A DNA stretch of 64,000 bases from Sphingobium sp. B2D3C (GTDB lineage Bacteria > Pseudomonadota > Alphaproteobacteria > Sphingomonadales > Sphingomonadaceae), in NCBI RefSeq assembly GCF_025961835.1, contig NZ_JAOQOK010000001.1, positions 2,542,001-2,606,000 of the forward strand, read 5' to 3'. This document shows positions 1-8,048 of this stretch, one piece after another. The notes beneath the pieces are model-generated. The model was not told the origin of the DNA. It worked only from the letters and a program-made list of their open reading frames with translations, and did not search any database. A program made the translations under genes and the position numbers. Position 1 is the first letter of the stretch. Each line of letters starts with the position of its first letter.

Positions 1-157
1 CCATCCGGTATTGGGGACGCTACAATTCGGCGAAACGACATTTGGGTTATTAATGAACGGCCGCTTCTGAACTCCAGCATTTGTACGCTAAATGTTTGCT
101 AAATTGGCGACTGCGGCCAGCAGTGCCTCGATGGCGTGAGATTTTGACCGATCACCA

Positions 158-423
158 TCAGCGCAGTTGGCTATCCTTACTGCCGCGCCGGTTGATGCAA
201 GGAAAAAGCCCGGTGCTTGTCGCGGCCAGACTGGCAGGCCACGCATGTCCGGGCACCGGGCAGAGCTTCGCGGCGTGCCTGCGGGATTGGCTCTCCACCT
301 TCCCTCACAATCGGCGCGACCCGAACCTGCCGGCATACGAGCACGCGCTGTTGCCAGCGCGTCTTTCACGCTGTCCTCGATTTGGTTCTGAACAGCGCCC
401 TCGAGCGCCCAGCCATTGGCCAT
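158..423 (-). pseudogene. DksA/TraR-type C4 zinc-finger protein, broken by two frameshifts
   Basis: Read on the minus strand from the ATG at 423, the first 40 codons give the start of the short DksA/TraR zinc-finger family (MANGWALEGAVQNQIEDSV). The rest of the family is present but in other frames. After about position 302 (a GGGA run) the next frame reads GEPIPQARREALPGARTCVACQ. After about 198-207 the third frame reads INRRGSKDSQLR and a stop at 158, the usual C-terminus of this family. Two single-base insertions explain all of this and restore an 87-residue protein. The first Zn-binding CxxC also appears lost (Gly in place of the second Cys), while the second CVAC pair is intact. Family assignment is from memory of the conserved ends. 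Sequencing error is possible, but the lost Cys argues for real decay. Confidence 0.75.
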
Positions 424-480
424 GCGTACTCGATCCTGCGCAATTGGAGGTTGAGGGACCGTTATAGGAATGCAGCGGCC

Positions 481-742
481 TCATTTCATCCTCGCAGCGT
501 CTTCGGACAGTCCTCCGCTGGTGCGCAGCAGTCTCACAATGCCATTATAGGCGGCGTGCAATCCCTCATTGCGCCCAGTCTCATGGTCCGATCCTGCCAC
601 TTCCCAGAACGCGACCAGCCATCCGTCCGGGCAGCGCTCGCGCAGCACCCACAGCGCGAGCGCGACCCCCACGGGTCTCTACCTTGCCCGTCGCGGCCGT
701 TGCGTCACGCAAAACATTCAGCGCGCGCTCGATAGTCCTCAT
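481..742 (-). pseudogene. Small hypothetical protein, probably frameshifted
   Basis: From an ATG at 742 the minus strand reads MRTIERALNVLRDATAATG and then runs into low-quality arginine-rich sequence. One frame over, from about 672, it continues as protein-like sequence (VALALWVLRERCPDGWLVAF) through to a TGA at 481. A single extra base near the CCCGTGGGGG stretch at 665-675 would join the two into an 86-residue protein. I do not recognise the family. The frame upstream of 742 also looks helical (ESQEDIERILSRVSIADAS), so the original start may lie further upstream. It lies beside the broken zinc-finger gene, which suggests a degraded patch. Confidence 0.4.
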
Positions 743-1028
743 ATTGTGGGATGCATCCGCAATGGAAACCCTGGATAAAATGCGTTCGATGTCTTCCTGA
801 CTCTCGGCCGTGCCGAAAGGAGGCGAGCCTGCGCCGGTCCGCTCTAAAACCTTAAACGATTTGCACCGACAATAGACCGACCCGCCGTACCTCGCAGAAC
901 TTAGTCCCCTTATCACGCTCCCAACCTGCTGGATGCGGAAACAAGACATTCTAATAAGAGGCATGGCGACTTGCGAAAACGACGGGCGGCGGGAAGCGAC
1001 GTCAGCACCCGACGAAGTTCCTTTCCGT

Positions 1029-2189
1029 TCAACCTGTGTGGCCACCCAGCGTCTCGGCGAACCAGTCAGCAATATAATCGCGCCCGTAAGACATATTGTC
1101 GGCGCCGACATGCTCCACCCCGCCTTCGCGCTCGGTGAAGATCTTGAGTTCGCGCCGGGGGCTGTTGACCAGTTGCGCGTAGCAGTCATGGGCATATTCC
1201 ACGCTGATTTGGCGGTCATGTGCGCCGTGGGTGACCAGGAAGGGCACGCGCACGCCATCCATGCGGCCATTGAGGTTCATCTCCTCGGATTTAGCGAGGA
1301 AATCCTCCATGTCTGTCGCACCGAATGCCCAGAACACATGCGCCCAGTAGTGCGGTACGGGGTTCTCGCCTTCGCGGCGGATGCGCTTGTCCTGCACTTC
1401 CCGCCAATTGTGGTTGGCGCCCCAGCAGGCACCGCTGGCGAAGCGCGGCTCGAAGGCGACGGCGCGCGGCGCGAAGTGGCCGCCGAGCGAGATGCCCGTC
1501 ATGCCGATGCGCTTGGGGTCGGCATCCGGCTGGGTCTCCAGCCAGTCGACGGCTTTTGATGCCCAGTTTTCGCTGTGCGGATCGACCGGCAGATTGTGCA
1601 GCCGCAGCGCCTCGCCGGTGCCGGGCTGATCGACGCAGAGCGTGGAGACACCGCGTCGGGCCAGCGCCTCGGGCAGGCGCGACCAGTAGAGCAGTTCCTT
1701 GCAGCTATCGAGGCCATTGCAGTAGACGACCACCGGCCGCGGCCCCTCGCCGGGCGCCCGCGTGTAGAGCGCCGACATCATGCTGCCATCGCCGAGCGGG
1801 ATCTCCACCCGTTCGCGGTTGATCTTGCCGAGATCGGTCGATTGGGCGAAGATCGACAGCGCCCGGGCGTAGGTTTCCTCGCGCCCCGGGGAGCCATGGC
1901 CCTGCATCCGCTCCGCGACGAGCAGGTAGAGCGCAGCCCGCTCCAGCTTCTCGGATGCCGAGATGGCCCGGCCCTTGGCGATATCCTCATCGGCGAGGCT
2001 GACCAGCGTATCCGCCACGCGTACCCATTGCGCCATGAACTGCGGCGTACCGGCGTCAGCGCCGCTGGCGGCGGCATCCTTGATCGGCTGGCACATATCC
2101 ACGATTTCGCCGATGCGCCCGCCGCTCTCCAGCGCGATGGCGACCGAGAGGTTCCAGATGTAGTTGGGGAAATATTCGAACAACGCCAC
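1029..2189 (-). CDS. Alpha/beta hydrolase, C-C bond hydrolase-like
   Basis: 386-residue alpha/beta-hydrolase-fold enzyme with a helical N-terminal cap of about 120 residues, the build of the 2,6-dihydroxypseudooxynicotine hydrolase/FrsA-like group. The visible catalytic triad is Ser234 in GISLGG, Asp325 in HGAHDRQ and His360 in GVEHVG. There is no signal peptide, so it should be cytoplasmic. It starts with GTG three bases after the stop of the extradiol dioxygenase, so the two are translationally coupled. In that context it probably hydrolyses the ring-cleavage product (inference). The natural substrate cannot be read from the sequence, and an esterase or lactonase role is possible. Confidence 0.85.
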   Translation of the reverse strand: MALFEYFPNYIWNLSVAIALESGGRIGEIVDMCQPIKDAAASGADAGTPQFMAQWVRVADTLVSLADEDIAKGRAISASEKLERAALYLLVAERMQGHGSPGREETYARALSIFAQSTDLGKINRERVEIPLGDGSMMSALYTRAPGEGPRPVVVYCNGLDSCKELLYWSRLPEALARRGVSTLCVDQPGTGEALRLHNLPVDPHSENWASKAVDWLETQPDADPKRIGMTGISLGGHFAPRAVAFEPRFASGACWGANHNWREVQDKRIRREGENPVPHYWAHVFWAFGATDMEDFLAKSEEMNLNGRMDGVRVPFLVTHGAHDRQISVEYAHDCYAQLVNSPRRELKIFTEREGGVEHVGADNMSYGRDYIADWFAETLGGHTG

Positions 2190-2192
2190 CGA

Positions 2193-3095
2193 TCAGGCCT
2201 CCACTGCCACGAACAGGCCGGGATTGGCCTCCGGATGGGGCATGGTCTGCGGACCGCCGACGCCGATCCCCCACTGATCCATCACGCGCGGCGCGGGCAC
2301 ATGGACCTTGGGCTCATGCGTTTCGAAGTCCACGTCTTCCAGTTCAGCCGTATATTCAACCGCGAAGCCCGAGGGCGTGACAAAGTAGGAGAAGGTATTG
2401 TCGCCGGCCGTATGGCGCCCCGGCCCCCAGCGAATATCGGTCTTGTTCTGCTTGAGGCGGCTGATGCCCGCCATCATGCCGTCGACATCGGTCATGTCAT
2501 AAGCAACGTGATTGAGGCAGGGCGGCCCAGGCAGCAGCGCGATGCGGTGATGCGCGCTGTTGCAGCGCAGGAAGCACATGAAGTCGCCAAGCCAGTCGGA
2601 AACCTTGAAGCCCAGGACATCGCAGAAGAAGCGCACGGCGGCCTGATGATCCGGCGAATGCAGCACGATGTGGCTGATCTTGACCGGTAGGCCTTCCCAG
2701 CGCGTGATCTCGCGCGCCTCGCCACGCGCGACATCGGACGAGACCTCTATCAGCAGGCCATCGGGCGTGAAGAAGCGGAAGCCATAGCCGCCGCCGGGCG
2801 TGGTCAAATCCTGCGGCTCGCTCACCAGCTTGGCCGCCGAGGCCCGCACCCTTTCGCACAGCGCATCGACATCGGCGCGGCTGTCGGCAGCCAGGGCGAT
2901 CACATCGACACGGTTCTCTTCGCTCGGCCGCAGGCGGACGACATGATGCTCGTCATGCCCCTGCGTCTTGAACCACGCCATGCCATCGTCGCTGGGCACG
3001 CGCTCAAGGCCCCATTGGCCCTCATAGAAGCTGGACTCGGTGGCAAAATCGGTGACGGCATAGCCGACATAGCGAATTTCAGTGACGCGGCTCAT
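2193..3095 (-). CDS. Type I extradiol ring-cleavage dioxygenase (VOC superfamily)
   Basis: 300 residues forming two vicinal-oxygen-chelate modules (about 1-125 and 138-260). The C-terminal module keeps the 2-His-1-carboxylate Fe(II) triad: His142 in SHIVLH, His196 in LNHVAYD and Glu247 in VEYT. This is the pattern of catechol and 2,3-dihydroxybiphenyl-type dioxygenases that cleave next to the diol. The ATG at 3095 follows an AAAGGAACTG ribosome site. It lies 12 bases after the FAD monooxygenase gene and 3 bases before the hydrolase gene, so the three read as one operon of hydroxylation, ring cleavage and C-C hydrolysis. The aromatic substrate is not identifiable here. Confidence 0.9.
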   Translation of the reverse strand: MSRVTEIRYVGYAVTDFATESSFYEGQWGLERVPSDDGMAWFKTQGHDEHHVVRLRPSEENRVDVIALAADSRADVDALCERVRASAAKLVSEPQDLTTPGGGYGFRFFTPDGLLIEVSSDVARGEAREITRWEGLPVKISHIVLHSPDHQAAVRFFCDVLGFKVSDWLGDFMCFLRCNSAHHRIALLPGPPCLNHVAYDMTDVDGMMAGISRLKQNKTDIRWGPGRHTAGDNTFSYFVTPSGFAVEYTAELEDVDFETHEPKVHVPAPRVMDQWGIGVGGPQTMPHPEANPGLFVAVEA

Positions 3096-3107
3096 CTTCA
3101 GTTCCTT

Positions 3108-4223
3108 TCAAATCGGCTCGGCGGTGCGCTCGAACATTTCGGCGGTGGCCTTGGCGTTGTCGACAGGCGGGCCTTTTCCGATCTGGCCCATGCAAATGGC
3201 GAGGCTGGCGCGCACGATGTAGGCGCAGCGCTCGAAGCGGCGATCATGATAAGCCGCGAACGCTTCTTCGACGGAGGCGTGACGGGCCAGTTCCTCGGCC
3301 AGCACGATACTGTCCTCAATCGCCATGCCGGCGCCCTGCCCCAAATGCGGCGTGGTGGCGTGGACGGCGTCGCCGATCAGCACCACCCGCCCCCTGCTCC
3401 ACGGGCCTTCGACCAGCATGCCTTCCAGCGGACGATAGACGACCTCCTCGTCATCGACGATCTGCTCGGCCAGCGCCTGCAAGGCCGGGGCGCAGCCGGC
3501 GAGCTTGGCGCGCATCGCTGCAGCCAGGCCCTCGCGCGGATACCAGGGATTGCCCGGCTCCGGCGTGGTGACATACAGATACATGAGGTCCGGGCTGATC
3601 GGCACGAGACCGGCGCCAATCGGCCCGTTATAGACCTGCAGCGCATCGAGATCGGCCGGGCGCGGGAGATTATAGCGCCACACGGCCTGCCCTGTGAACT
3701 GCGGCTTTTCTGCGTCCGGCAGGATCATCTCACGCGTCTTGGAAAAGACGCCATCCGCGCCGATCACCAGATCGAAACGGCCTGCGCTGCCGTCTGAGAA
3801 CGCCACCTCGACGGCGTCATCCCCGTCGCTGATCGCTTGCGCCGTCACGCCCAGGCGAATCTCGGCGCCGGCGCTTTGTGCCGCATCGCCCAGCACCTTC
3901 TGGAGCTGCCTGCGGCCGACGCCCAGATTGGCGGGATAATCCGGCAGCAGGCGCGGCGATGGCACCCGCGCCACCTGAACGCCATTGGGCGCGAACACCT
4001 CGACGGCATCGAAACCGACGCCGGCCGCGGCATAGTCGTCCAATATGCCCAGCATGTGCGCCGCGCGGAGGACATTGCCCTGCTGGATGATGCCGACCCC
4101 ATAGACGCTCCAGCTGGGATCACGCTCGATCACCGTTACGGAGAACCCCTGCTTGCGCAGCGCGATGGCCGAGGTCAGGCCACCAATGCCGCCGCCGATG
4201 ACGAGAATGTTCAGGCTCTGCAT
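3108..4223 (-). CDS. FAD-dependent aromatic hydroxylase (class A flavoprotein monooxygenase)
   Basis: 371 residues. The N-terminal Rossmann fold has GGGIGG at 10-15 followed by an acidic strand end (VTVIERD). The second FAD motif is GDAVHATTPHLGQGAG near residue 285, followed by the usual IEDSIVLAEEL helix. The family includes salicylate hydroxylase and 3-hydroxybenzoate 6-hydroxylase, which use NAD(P)H and O2 to hydroxylate phenolic rings. First enzyme gene of the three-gene ring-cleavage operon, 191 bases downstream of the LysR gene on the same strand. It probably produces the diol cleaved by the following dioxygenase (inference). Confidence 0.9.
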   Translation of the reverse strand: MQSLNILVIGGGIGGLTSAIALRKQGFSVTVIERDPSWSVYGVGIIQQGNVLRAAHMLGILDDYAAAGVGFDAVEVFAPNGVQVARVPSPRLLPDYPANLGVGRRQLQKVLGDAAQSAGAEIRLGVTAQAISDGDDAVEVAFSDGSAGRFDLVIGADGVFSKTREMILPDAEKPQFTGQAVWRYNLPRPADLDALQVYNGPIGAGLVPISPDLMYLYVTTPEPGNPWYPREGLAAAMRAKLAGCAPALQALAEQIVDDEEVVYRPLEGMLVEGPWSRGRVVLIGDAVHATTPHLGQGAGMAIEDSIVLAEELARHASVEEAFAAYHDRRFERCAYIVRASLAICMGQIGKGPPVDNAKATAEMFERTAEPI

Positions 4224-4414
4224 GGTCTATGTCCGATGATTATGTTGATGAGAGGGGCGAAGCGCGGATGCAGGCACAGCATGTGCGGCAGCTTTCGACC
4301 TCCCTCTCCGCGCGCACGGCAGCCCCGAAGCGGGCCTTGGGCCTGTTCTATCGCTGCGCAGAAAATCTGAAAAATGAATTGTTCAGATACAGTTCCATCC
4401 AGATTATGGATAGG
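4224..4414 (-). promoter_or_regulatory. Gap between the LysR gene and the FAD monooxygenase gene
   Basis: 191 bases without a credible gene. It is the only space long enough to carry a separate promoter for the monooxygenase, dioxygenase and hydrolase genes, and the likely place for a LysR-type operator. It is AT-richer than its flanks near 4360-4430. I could not pick out a convincing T-N11-A operator or -10/-35 pair by eye. Confidence 0.35.
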
Positions 4415-5320
4415 TCATTCGGTGTGGAGGATATGGTGCATCTGCCGCACCAGCCAAAGGATCCCGGCGTCATTCGCACGGGCGGCATGATATTGGACCA
4501 TTTCCCGAAGCGGCGGCAGGCCAAGGGGGTCCGGGCGCACGACGATCGGCAATTGATCGATAAAGGCATCCGCGAGCCGCTTCTGCAGGAAGGACACGCG
4601 CATCGTCCCCACGATCAGGCTGGGCACGCTGGAAAAGCTGTTCGTCGTGAGTTCCGTGCGCTGCTTGTCCTGATGCGGAAAAACCTGCTGCTCCGCAAAA
4701 GTGCTCTCGCGCGACTGGCCGAAGCGGACGGCGACATGACCCAGCGAGAAGAGCGTCTCGCGATCCAGCGGCCCTGCCAGCGCTGGATTGTCCGCCCAGC
4801 CGATGACGACATGCTCGTCCTCCAGCAGCATCTCACTGGGGTGCGCGGGGGAGAGATATTGCTCGGGGCAGATGACCAGATCGACCTCGCCCTTCTCAAG
4901 AAAGCTCGTCGCATCGGGCCCCGTCGGATAGACATCAATGCGGATACCCGGCGCGATCGTCCCGAGGCTGCGCATCAGCGGGCCGATCAGCACTGTCATC
5001 ATATAATCCGACACGCTGATGCGGAACCGACGGTTAGAAATGGCCGGATCGAACGTGCTGGAGGTCGACAGGATCTGGTCCGCCTGCTCGATCAACTGGG
5101 AGACCAGCGGCTGGAGGCTCTCGGCATAAGCGGTCGGGACCATGCGGCGGCCGACCTGGACCAGCAGGTCATCCGCAAAATATTCGCGCAGACGGGTCAA
5201 TGCCGCGCTCATGGCCGGCTGGCTGATATTGACCCGCGCCGCGGCACGCGAGACGCTGCGTTCATCGAGCAATACGCTGAGCGCGTAGAGCAGGTTGAGA
5301 TCAAGGCCCTTGAACCGCAT
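4415..5320 (-). CDS. LysR-type transcriptional regulator (NodD-like)
   Basis: About 301 residues. The start is placed at the ATG at 5320 because MRFKGLDLNLLYALS is the classic beginning of NodD-like LysR proteins; upstream in-frame starts would add unsupported residues. The winged HTH at about 9-66 includes RSVSRAAARVNISQPAMSAA. A LysR substrate-binding domain follows. It lies just upstream of, and parallel to, the aromatic ring-cleavage genes, so it is the obvious candidate regulator, although LysR regulators are more often divergent from their targets. The inducer is unknown. Confidence 0.88.
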   Translation of the reverse strand: MRFKGLDLNLLYALSVLLDERSVSRAAARVNISQPAMSAALTRLREYFADDLLVQVGRRMVPTAYAESLQPLVSQLIEQADQILSTSSTFDPAISNRRFRISVSDYMMTVLIGPLMRSLGTIAPGIRIDVYPTGPDATSFLEKGEVDLVICPEQYLSPAHPSEMLLEDEHVVIGWADNPALAGPLDRETLFSLGHVAVRFGQSRESTFAEQQVFPHQDKQRTELTTNSFSSVPSLIVGTMRVSFLQKRLADAFIDQLPIVVRPDPLGLPPLREMVQYHAARANDAGILWLVRQMHHILHTE

Positions 5321-5400
5321 GGCCGGACCCATCTCATGTCGGCAGCGCACTGGCCAGCGCAATCCCTGCCAATTGTTGGACAGCGCGCATTTGATTGTGG

Positions 5401-5429
5401 ATCGCCCCGCCGTTCTCAGACGGGGCGAT
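5401..5429 (-). terminator. Terminator-like hairpin downstream of the creatininase-like gene
   Basis: Perfect 9-bp stem (ATCGCCCCG at 5401-5409 with CGGGGCGAT at 5421-5429) and an 11-base loop. It lies just after the creatininase-like stop and before the LysR gene. There is no T-run, so it may stop transcription weakly or protect mRNA ends. Confidence 0.5.
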
Positions 5430-5440
5430 GCCGTCCGCCT

Positions 5441-6424
5441 TTAGCGCCTCCTGCCGGGCAGAAGATCGCCATATTTCTTCTCGAGCTTCTTGGTGAACTC
5501 GTCGCGCTTGCGCAATTCGGTGAGCAGGCCGTTGACGTCAAAGGCGGCGACTTGAGAGCGAATAAGGTCGGCCCCCTCCCGCCCCCACTGCGCGCGCTCC
5601 TGTTCGGTAACCGGCTTGACGAAGCCCCCGTGCAGCACCGCATCGGGATAGAAACTGCCGGCAGGCGTGCCGCTGAACGGAGGGACATACCGCGACACGG
5701 CACTGGGATCGCGCTCGATCTCATGCTCAGGTTGGCTGAGGCCGACCGGCATATCGTTGAGACGGCCGACCAACTGATAAGCGCCATAGCTCACCAGGTT
5801 GCGGCCATTGGGCGGACCGTCACCGAAGCCGGGGCGCGGCTGACCCGGCTCCGACTTGCGGACCATGTCCGTCCCCATCCACAGCACCGGAACATGCTCT
5901 TCATCGAAAATTTCGCGGACCAGCGGCAGCATGGTCTGCTGGGACGGGCCGTGCGAGGTAAGGAAAATGATGCGGCGGAACCCCTGACGAATGAGCGAGC
6001 GGGTCAACGCTTTGAGGTACGGCAGACTGTCGGATGTCGAGACATACACCGTGCCCCGGCTGGTCGTCGTCCCGCCCGGATAGAAATAAGCGAGGTAGGG
6101 CATCACGAGCCCGTCGGCTTTCTCGGCCAGTTCCTGCGCATAAGCGAGCGGAATGACATATTCGACATCCGTTGGATTGCCGCCATTCTGCTCGACCGGG
6201 CCAACTGGCACGAAAATGACATCGTTGCGCTTGAGATAGTCTTCCACTTCCCACCCGGTCAGCGTCGTCATCAAACGCGAGCGCATCTTGGGTGCCGGCT
6301 TTGCTGCTGTCTGCTGCGCGCCGGCCTGGCTCTGGGCCAGCGCAGGCGCGGCTCCCGAGAAAAGCAGCGCGGCCAGACCGGCCAGGGACAGCGCTCTTAC
6401 GGCAGGCTCAAATGGTCGCTTCAT
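5441..6424 (-). CDS. Exported creatininase-family protein with altered metal site
   Basis: 327 residues with a clear Sec signal peptide (cleavage after ALA-Q near residue 30), so periplasmic. The fold matches creatininase/creatinine amidohydrolase proteins: VPVGPVEQNGG at 72-82 stands where the family has PxGSxEqHGpHLP. In that motif the metal-binding His is Asn80; Glu78 and Asp86 remain, and the later HGG(N) region reads SHGPSQQ. The C-terminal HAGxxETS motif is not visible. It may therefore bind metal differently or not at all. Third gene of an operon with a TonB receptor and a carboxylesterase (27 bases after the esterase). Family call is firm, activity unknown. Confidence 0.8.
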   Translation of the reverse strand: MKRPFEPAVRALSLAGLAALLFSGAAPALAQSQAGAQQTAAKPAPKMRSRLMTTLTGWEVEDYLKRNDVIFVPVGPVEQNGGNPTDVEYVIPLAYAQELAEKADGLVMPYLAYFYPGGTTTSRGTVYVSTSDSLPYLKALTRSLIRQGFRRIIFLTSHGPSQQTMLPLVREIFDEEHVPVLWMGTDMVRKSEPGQPRPGFGDGPPNGRNLVSYGAYQLVGRLNDMPVGLSQPEHEIERDPSAVSRYVPPFSGTPAGSFYPDAVLHGGFVKPVTEQERAQWGREGADLIRSQVAAFDVNGLLTELRKRDEFTKKLEKKYGDLLPGRRR

Positions 6425-6451
6425 AACATCCTTGCTCCTCGTTGATATCGA

Positions 6452-8014
6452 TCAGGGGAAAAGCCGGCAGATCTCGCCGCGCAGATCCGTCCCGAGTTCC
6501 ACCGCGCCGGGGTGATCCGAGGAGAACCGCGCATAGGCGCGGCGATCCTTCTGGTAGGCCGGCCAAACGGGCAGCTTTGCGCCATTTGGATTTCCGGTCT
6601 TGGCGAAATTGGTCCAATATTCGACCATCAGATCAGAGAGACGGCGGTCGGCCGCCTTGTAATCGGCAGCCGAAAACCCCGTGGTCAGCAGATTGCCGAA
6701 CACATAGGGCACCTCGAACGAATGCGCAGCGCCCCGCGCCTCACGACCGGGCACGAACTGCTCGAACTGATAGTGCCAGACCGGCCCTCCCGCTCTTGCC
6801 GATGCTGCTGCGATCTGCACGGCGCCGCAGCGAAAGCTGCTGTCGGTCGAGAATTGCTCCGCCACCGTTCCCATCAGGCGATCGGGCGCCGGCGGCATCG
6901 CGGCGGACAAGCCATAAGCCGCGCGGGCCGCAGCCGCATTCGCACCGAACGCGCTGGCCATCGCAGCATCGAGCTTGTCCGGCGGCAGAACCGCCAGCCC
7001 TTCCCGCGCGTTGCTGCCGATCAGCAGCGGGATGGGCTTGCGCCGCTGGTCAGAGATGGCGTCCGTGGCGGCGCGGGTGATGATGTAGCCATCCTGCACT
7101 GGCGAGAAGCGCGCGCCGGATTGGCCAGCCGCCTGCGCCATCTCGATGACCGCCGCCGTATCCAGGCCACGCAAGGCCGATAGCGGGAGGCCGTTGGCGA
7201 AGCTCTCGCCCTCCCGCTCCGCATCGGCCATATTGAGGGGCGCAATGCTGCTACGCGCCGCGCCGCTCTGGATGATGGCGCGCGCGAACAGCCCGTCCGT
7301 CACATCGGAGGTCACCAGATCAAGAACGCTGGCGCCGCCGGCCGACTGACCAAACAGAGTGACATTGGCCGGATCACCGCCGAATTGCGCGATGTTCGCC
7401 GCAACCCATCGCAGCGCGGCGATCTGGTCTTCCAATCCGAAATTGCCGGAGGATTTATGGAGCGATTCTGCTGTCAGCTGTGGATGCGCGAAGAAGCCGA
7501 ACGCGCCGAGCCGATAGTTGAGCGTGACCACGATGACCCCGTGCCGGGAGAGGGCAACACCATCATAGGTCGGGCTACTGCCCATGCCGTTCTGAAAACC
7601 GCCGCCATGGACCCAGACCATGACCGGCAGCTTTGGATCCGCCGACACATGTGGCACCCAAATGTTGAGGGTCAGGCAATCTTCGCTGCTGATGCTGGAT
7701 ACCGCGGTTTGCCCGCGCAGCGGCGCCTGAGCACAGGGTGGACCATAATGGTCGGCCTGCTTCACGCCGGCCCAGGCGCGCGGCGGGGCCGGTGATCGCC
7801 ACCGCAGCTCTCCGACCGGCGGCGCCGCATAGGGCACGCCCAGATAGGCTGCCCCGGTTTCGGTGGCGACGCCCTGAATTTGCCCCTGTGCCGTCGCGAC
7901 ATGCAGTGCCGCCAGCCCGGGCAACTGAGCGTGAAGGAGGGAGGCAGATGAGAGCTCCAGACCCAGAATTGTCAGGCTCGTGCCGAGCCGTTTCATCCCT
8001 GCCAATGCGCGCAT
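6452..8014 (-). CDS. Carboxylesterase type B, exported
   Basis: 520 residues from the ATG at 8014, chosen because GGGAGGGG lies just upstream; a start at 8032 would lack a ribosome site. The signal peptide is hydrophobic and ends near LLHAQ. Family marks are GVPYAAPP, SEDCLTLNIW, VHGGGF (oxyanion hole) and the nucleophile elbow GQSAGG with Ser at about 224. It should hydrolyse esters in the periplasm. It lies 34 bases after the TonB receptor gene, consistent with cleavage of an imported acylated or aromatic ester. Related esterases occur at 16336 and 48846, each near its own TonB receptor. Confidence 0.9.
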   Translation of the reverse strand: MRALAGMKRLGTSLTILGLELSSASLLHAQLPGLAALHVATAQGQIQGVATETGAAYLGVPYAAPPVGELRWRSPAPPRAWAGVKQADHYGPPCAQAPLRGQTAVSSISSEDCLTLNIWVPHVSADPKLPVMVWVHGGGFQNGMGSSPTYDGVALSRHGVIVVTLNYRLGAFGFFAHPQLTAESLHKSSGNFGLEDQIAALRWVAANIAQFGGDPANVTLFGQSAGGASVLDLVTSDVTDGLFARAIIQSGAARSSIAPLNMADAEREGESFANGLPLSALRGLDTAAVIEMAQAAGQSGARFSPVQDGYIITRAATDAISDQRRKPIPLLIGSNAREGLAVLPPDKLDAAMASAFGANAAAARAAYGLSAAMPPAPDRLMGTVAEQFSTDSSFRCGAVQIAAASARAGGPVWHYQFEQFVPGREARGAAHSFEVPYVFGNLLTTGFSAADYKAADRRLSDLMVEYWTNFAKTGNPNGAKLPVWPAYQKDRRAYARFSSDHPGAVELGTDLRGEICRLFP

Positions 8015-8048
8015 CTGCCCCTCCCACTGCATTCAGTTTTTAGAACCT

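Noticed and set aside
4229..6445. 738-codon plus-strand open frame
   Set aside because: It is antisense to the LysR and creatininase-like genes, His/Arg-rich and without domains; a high-GC shadow frame.
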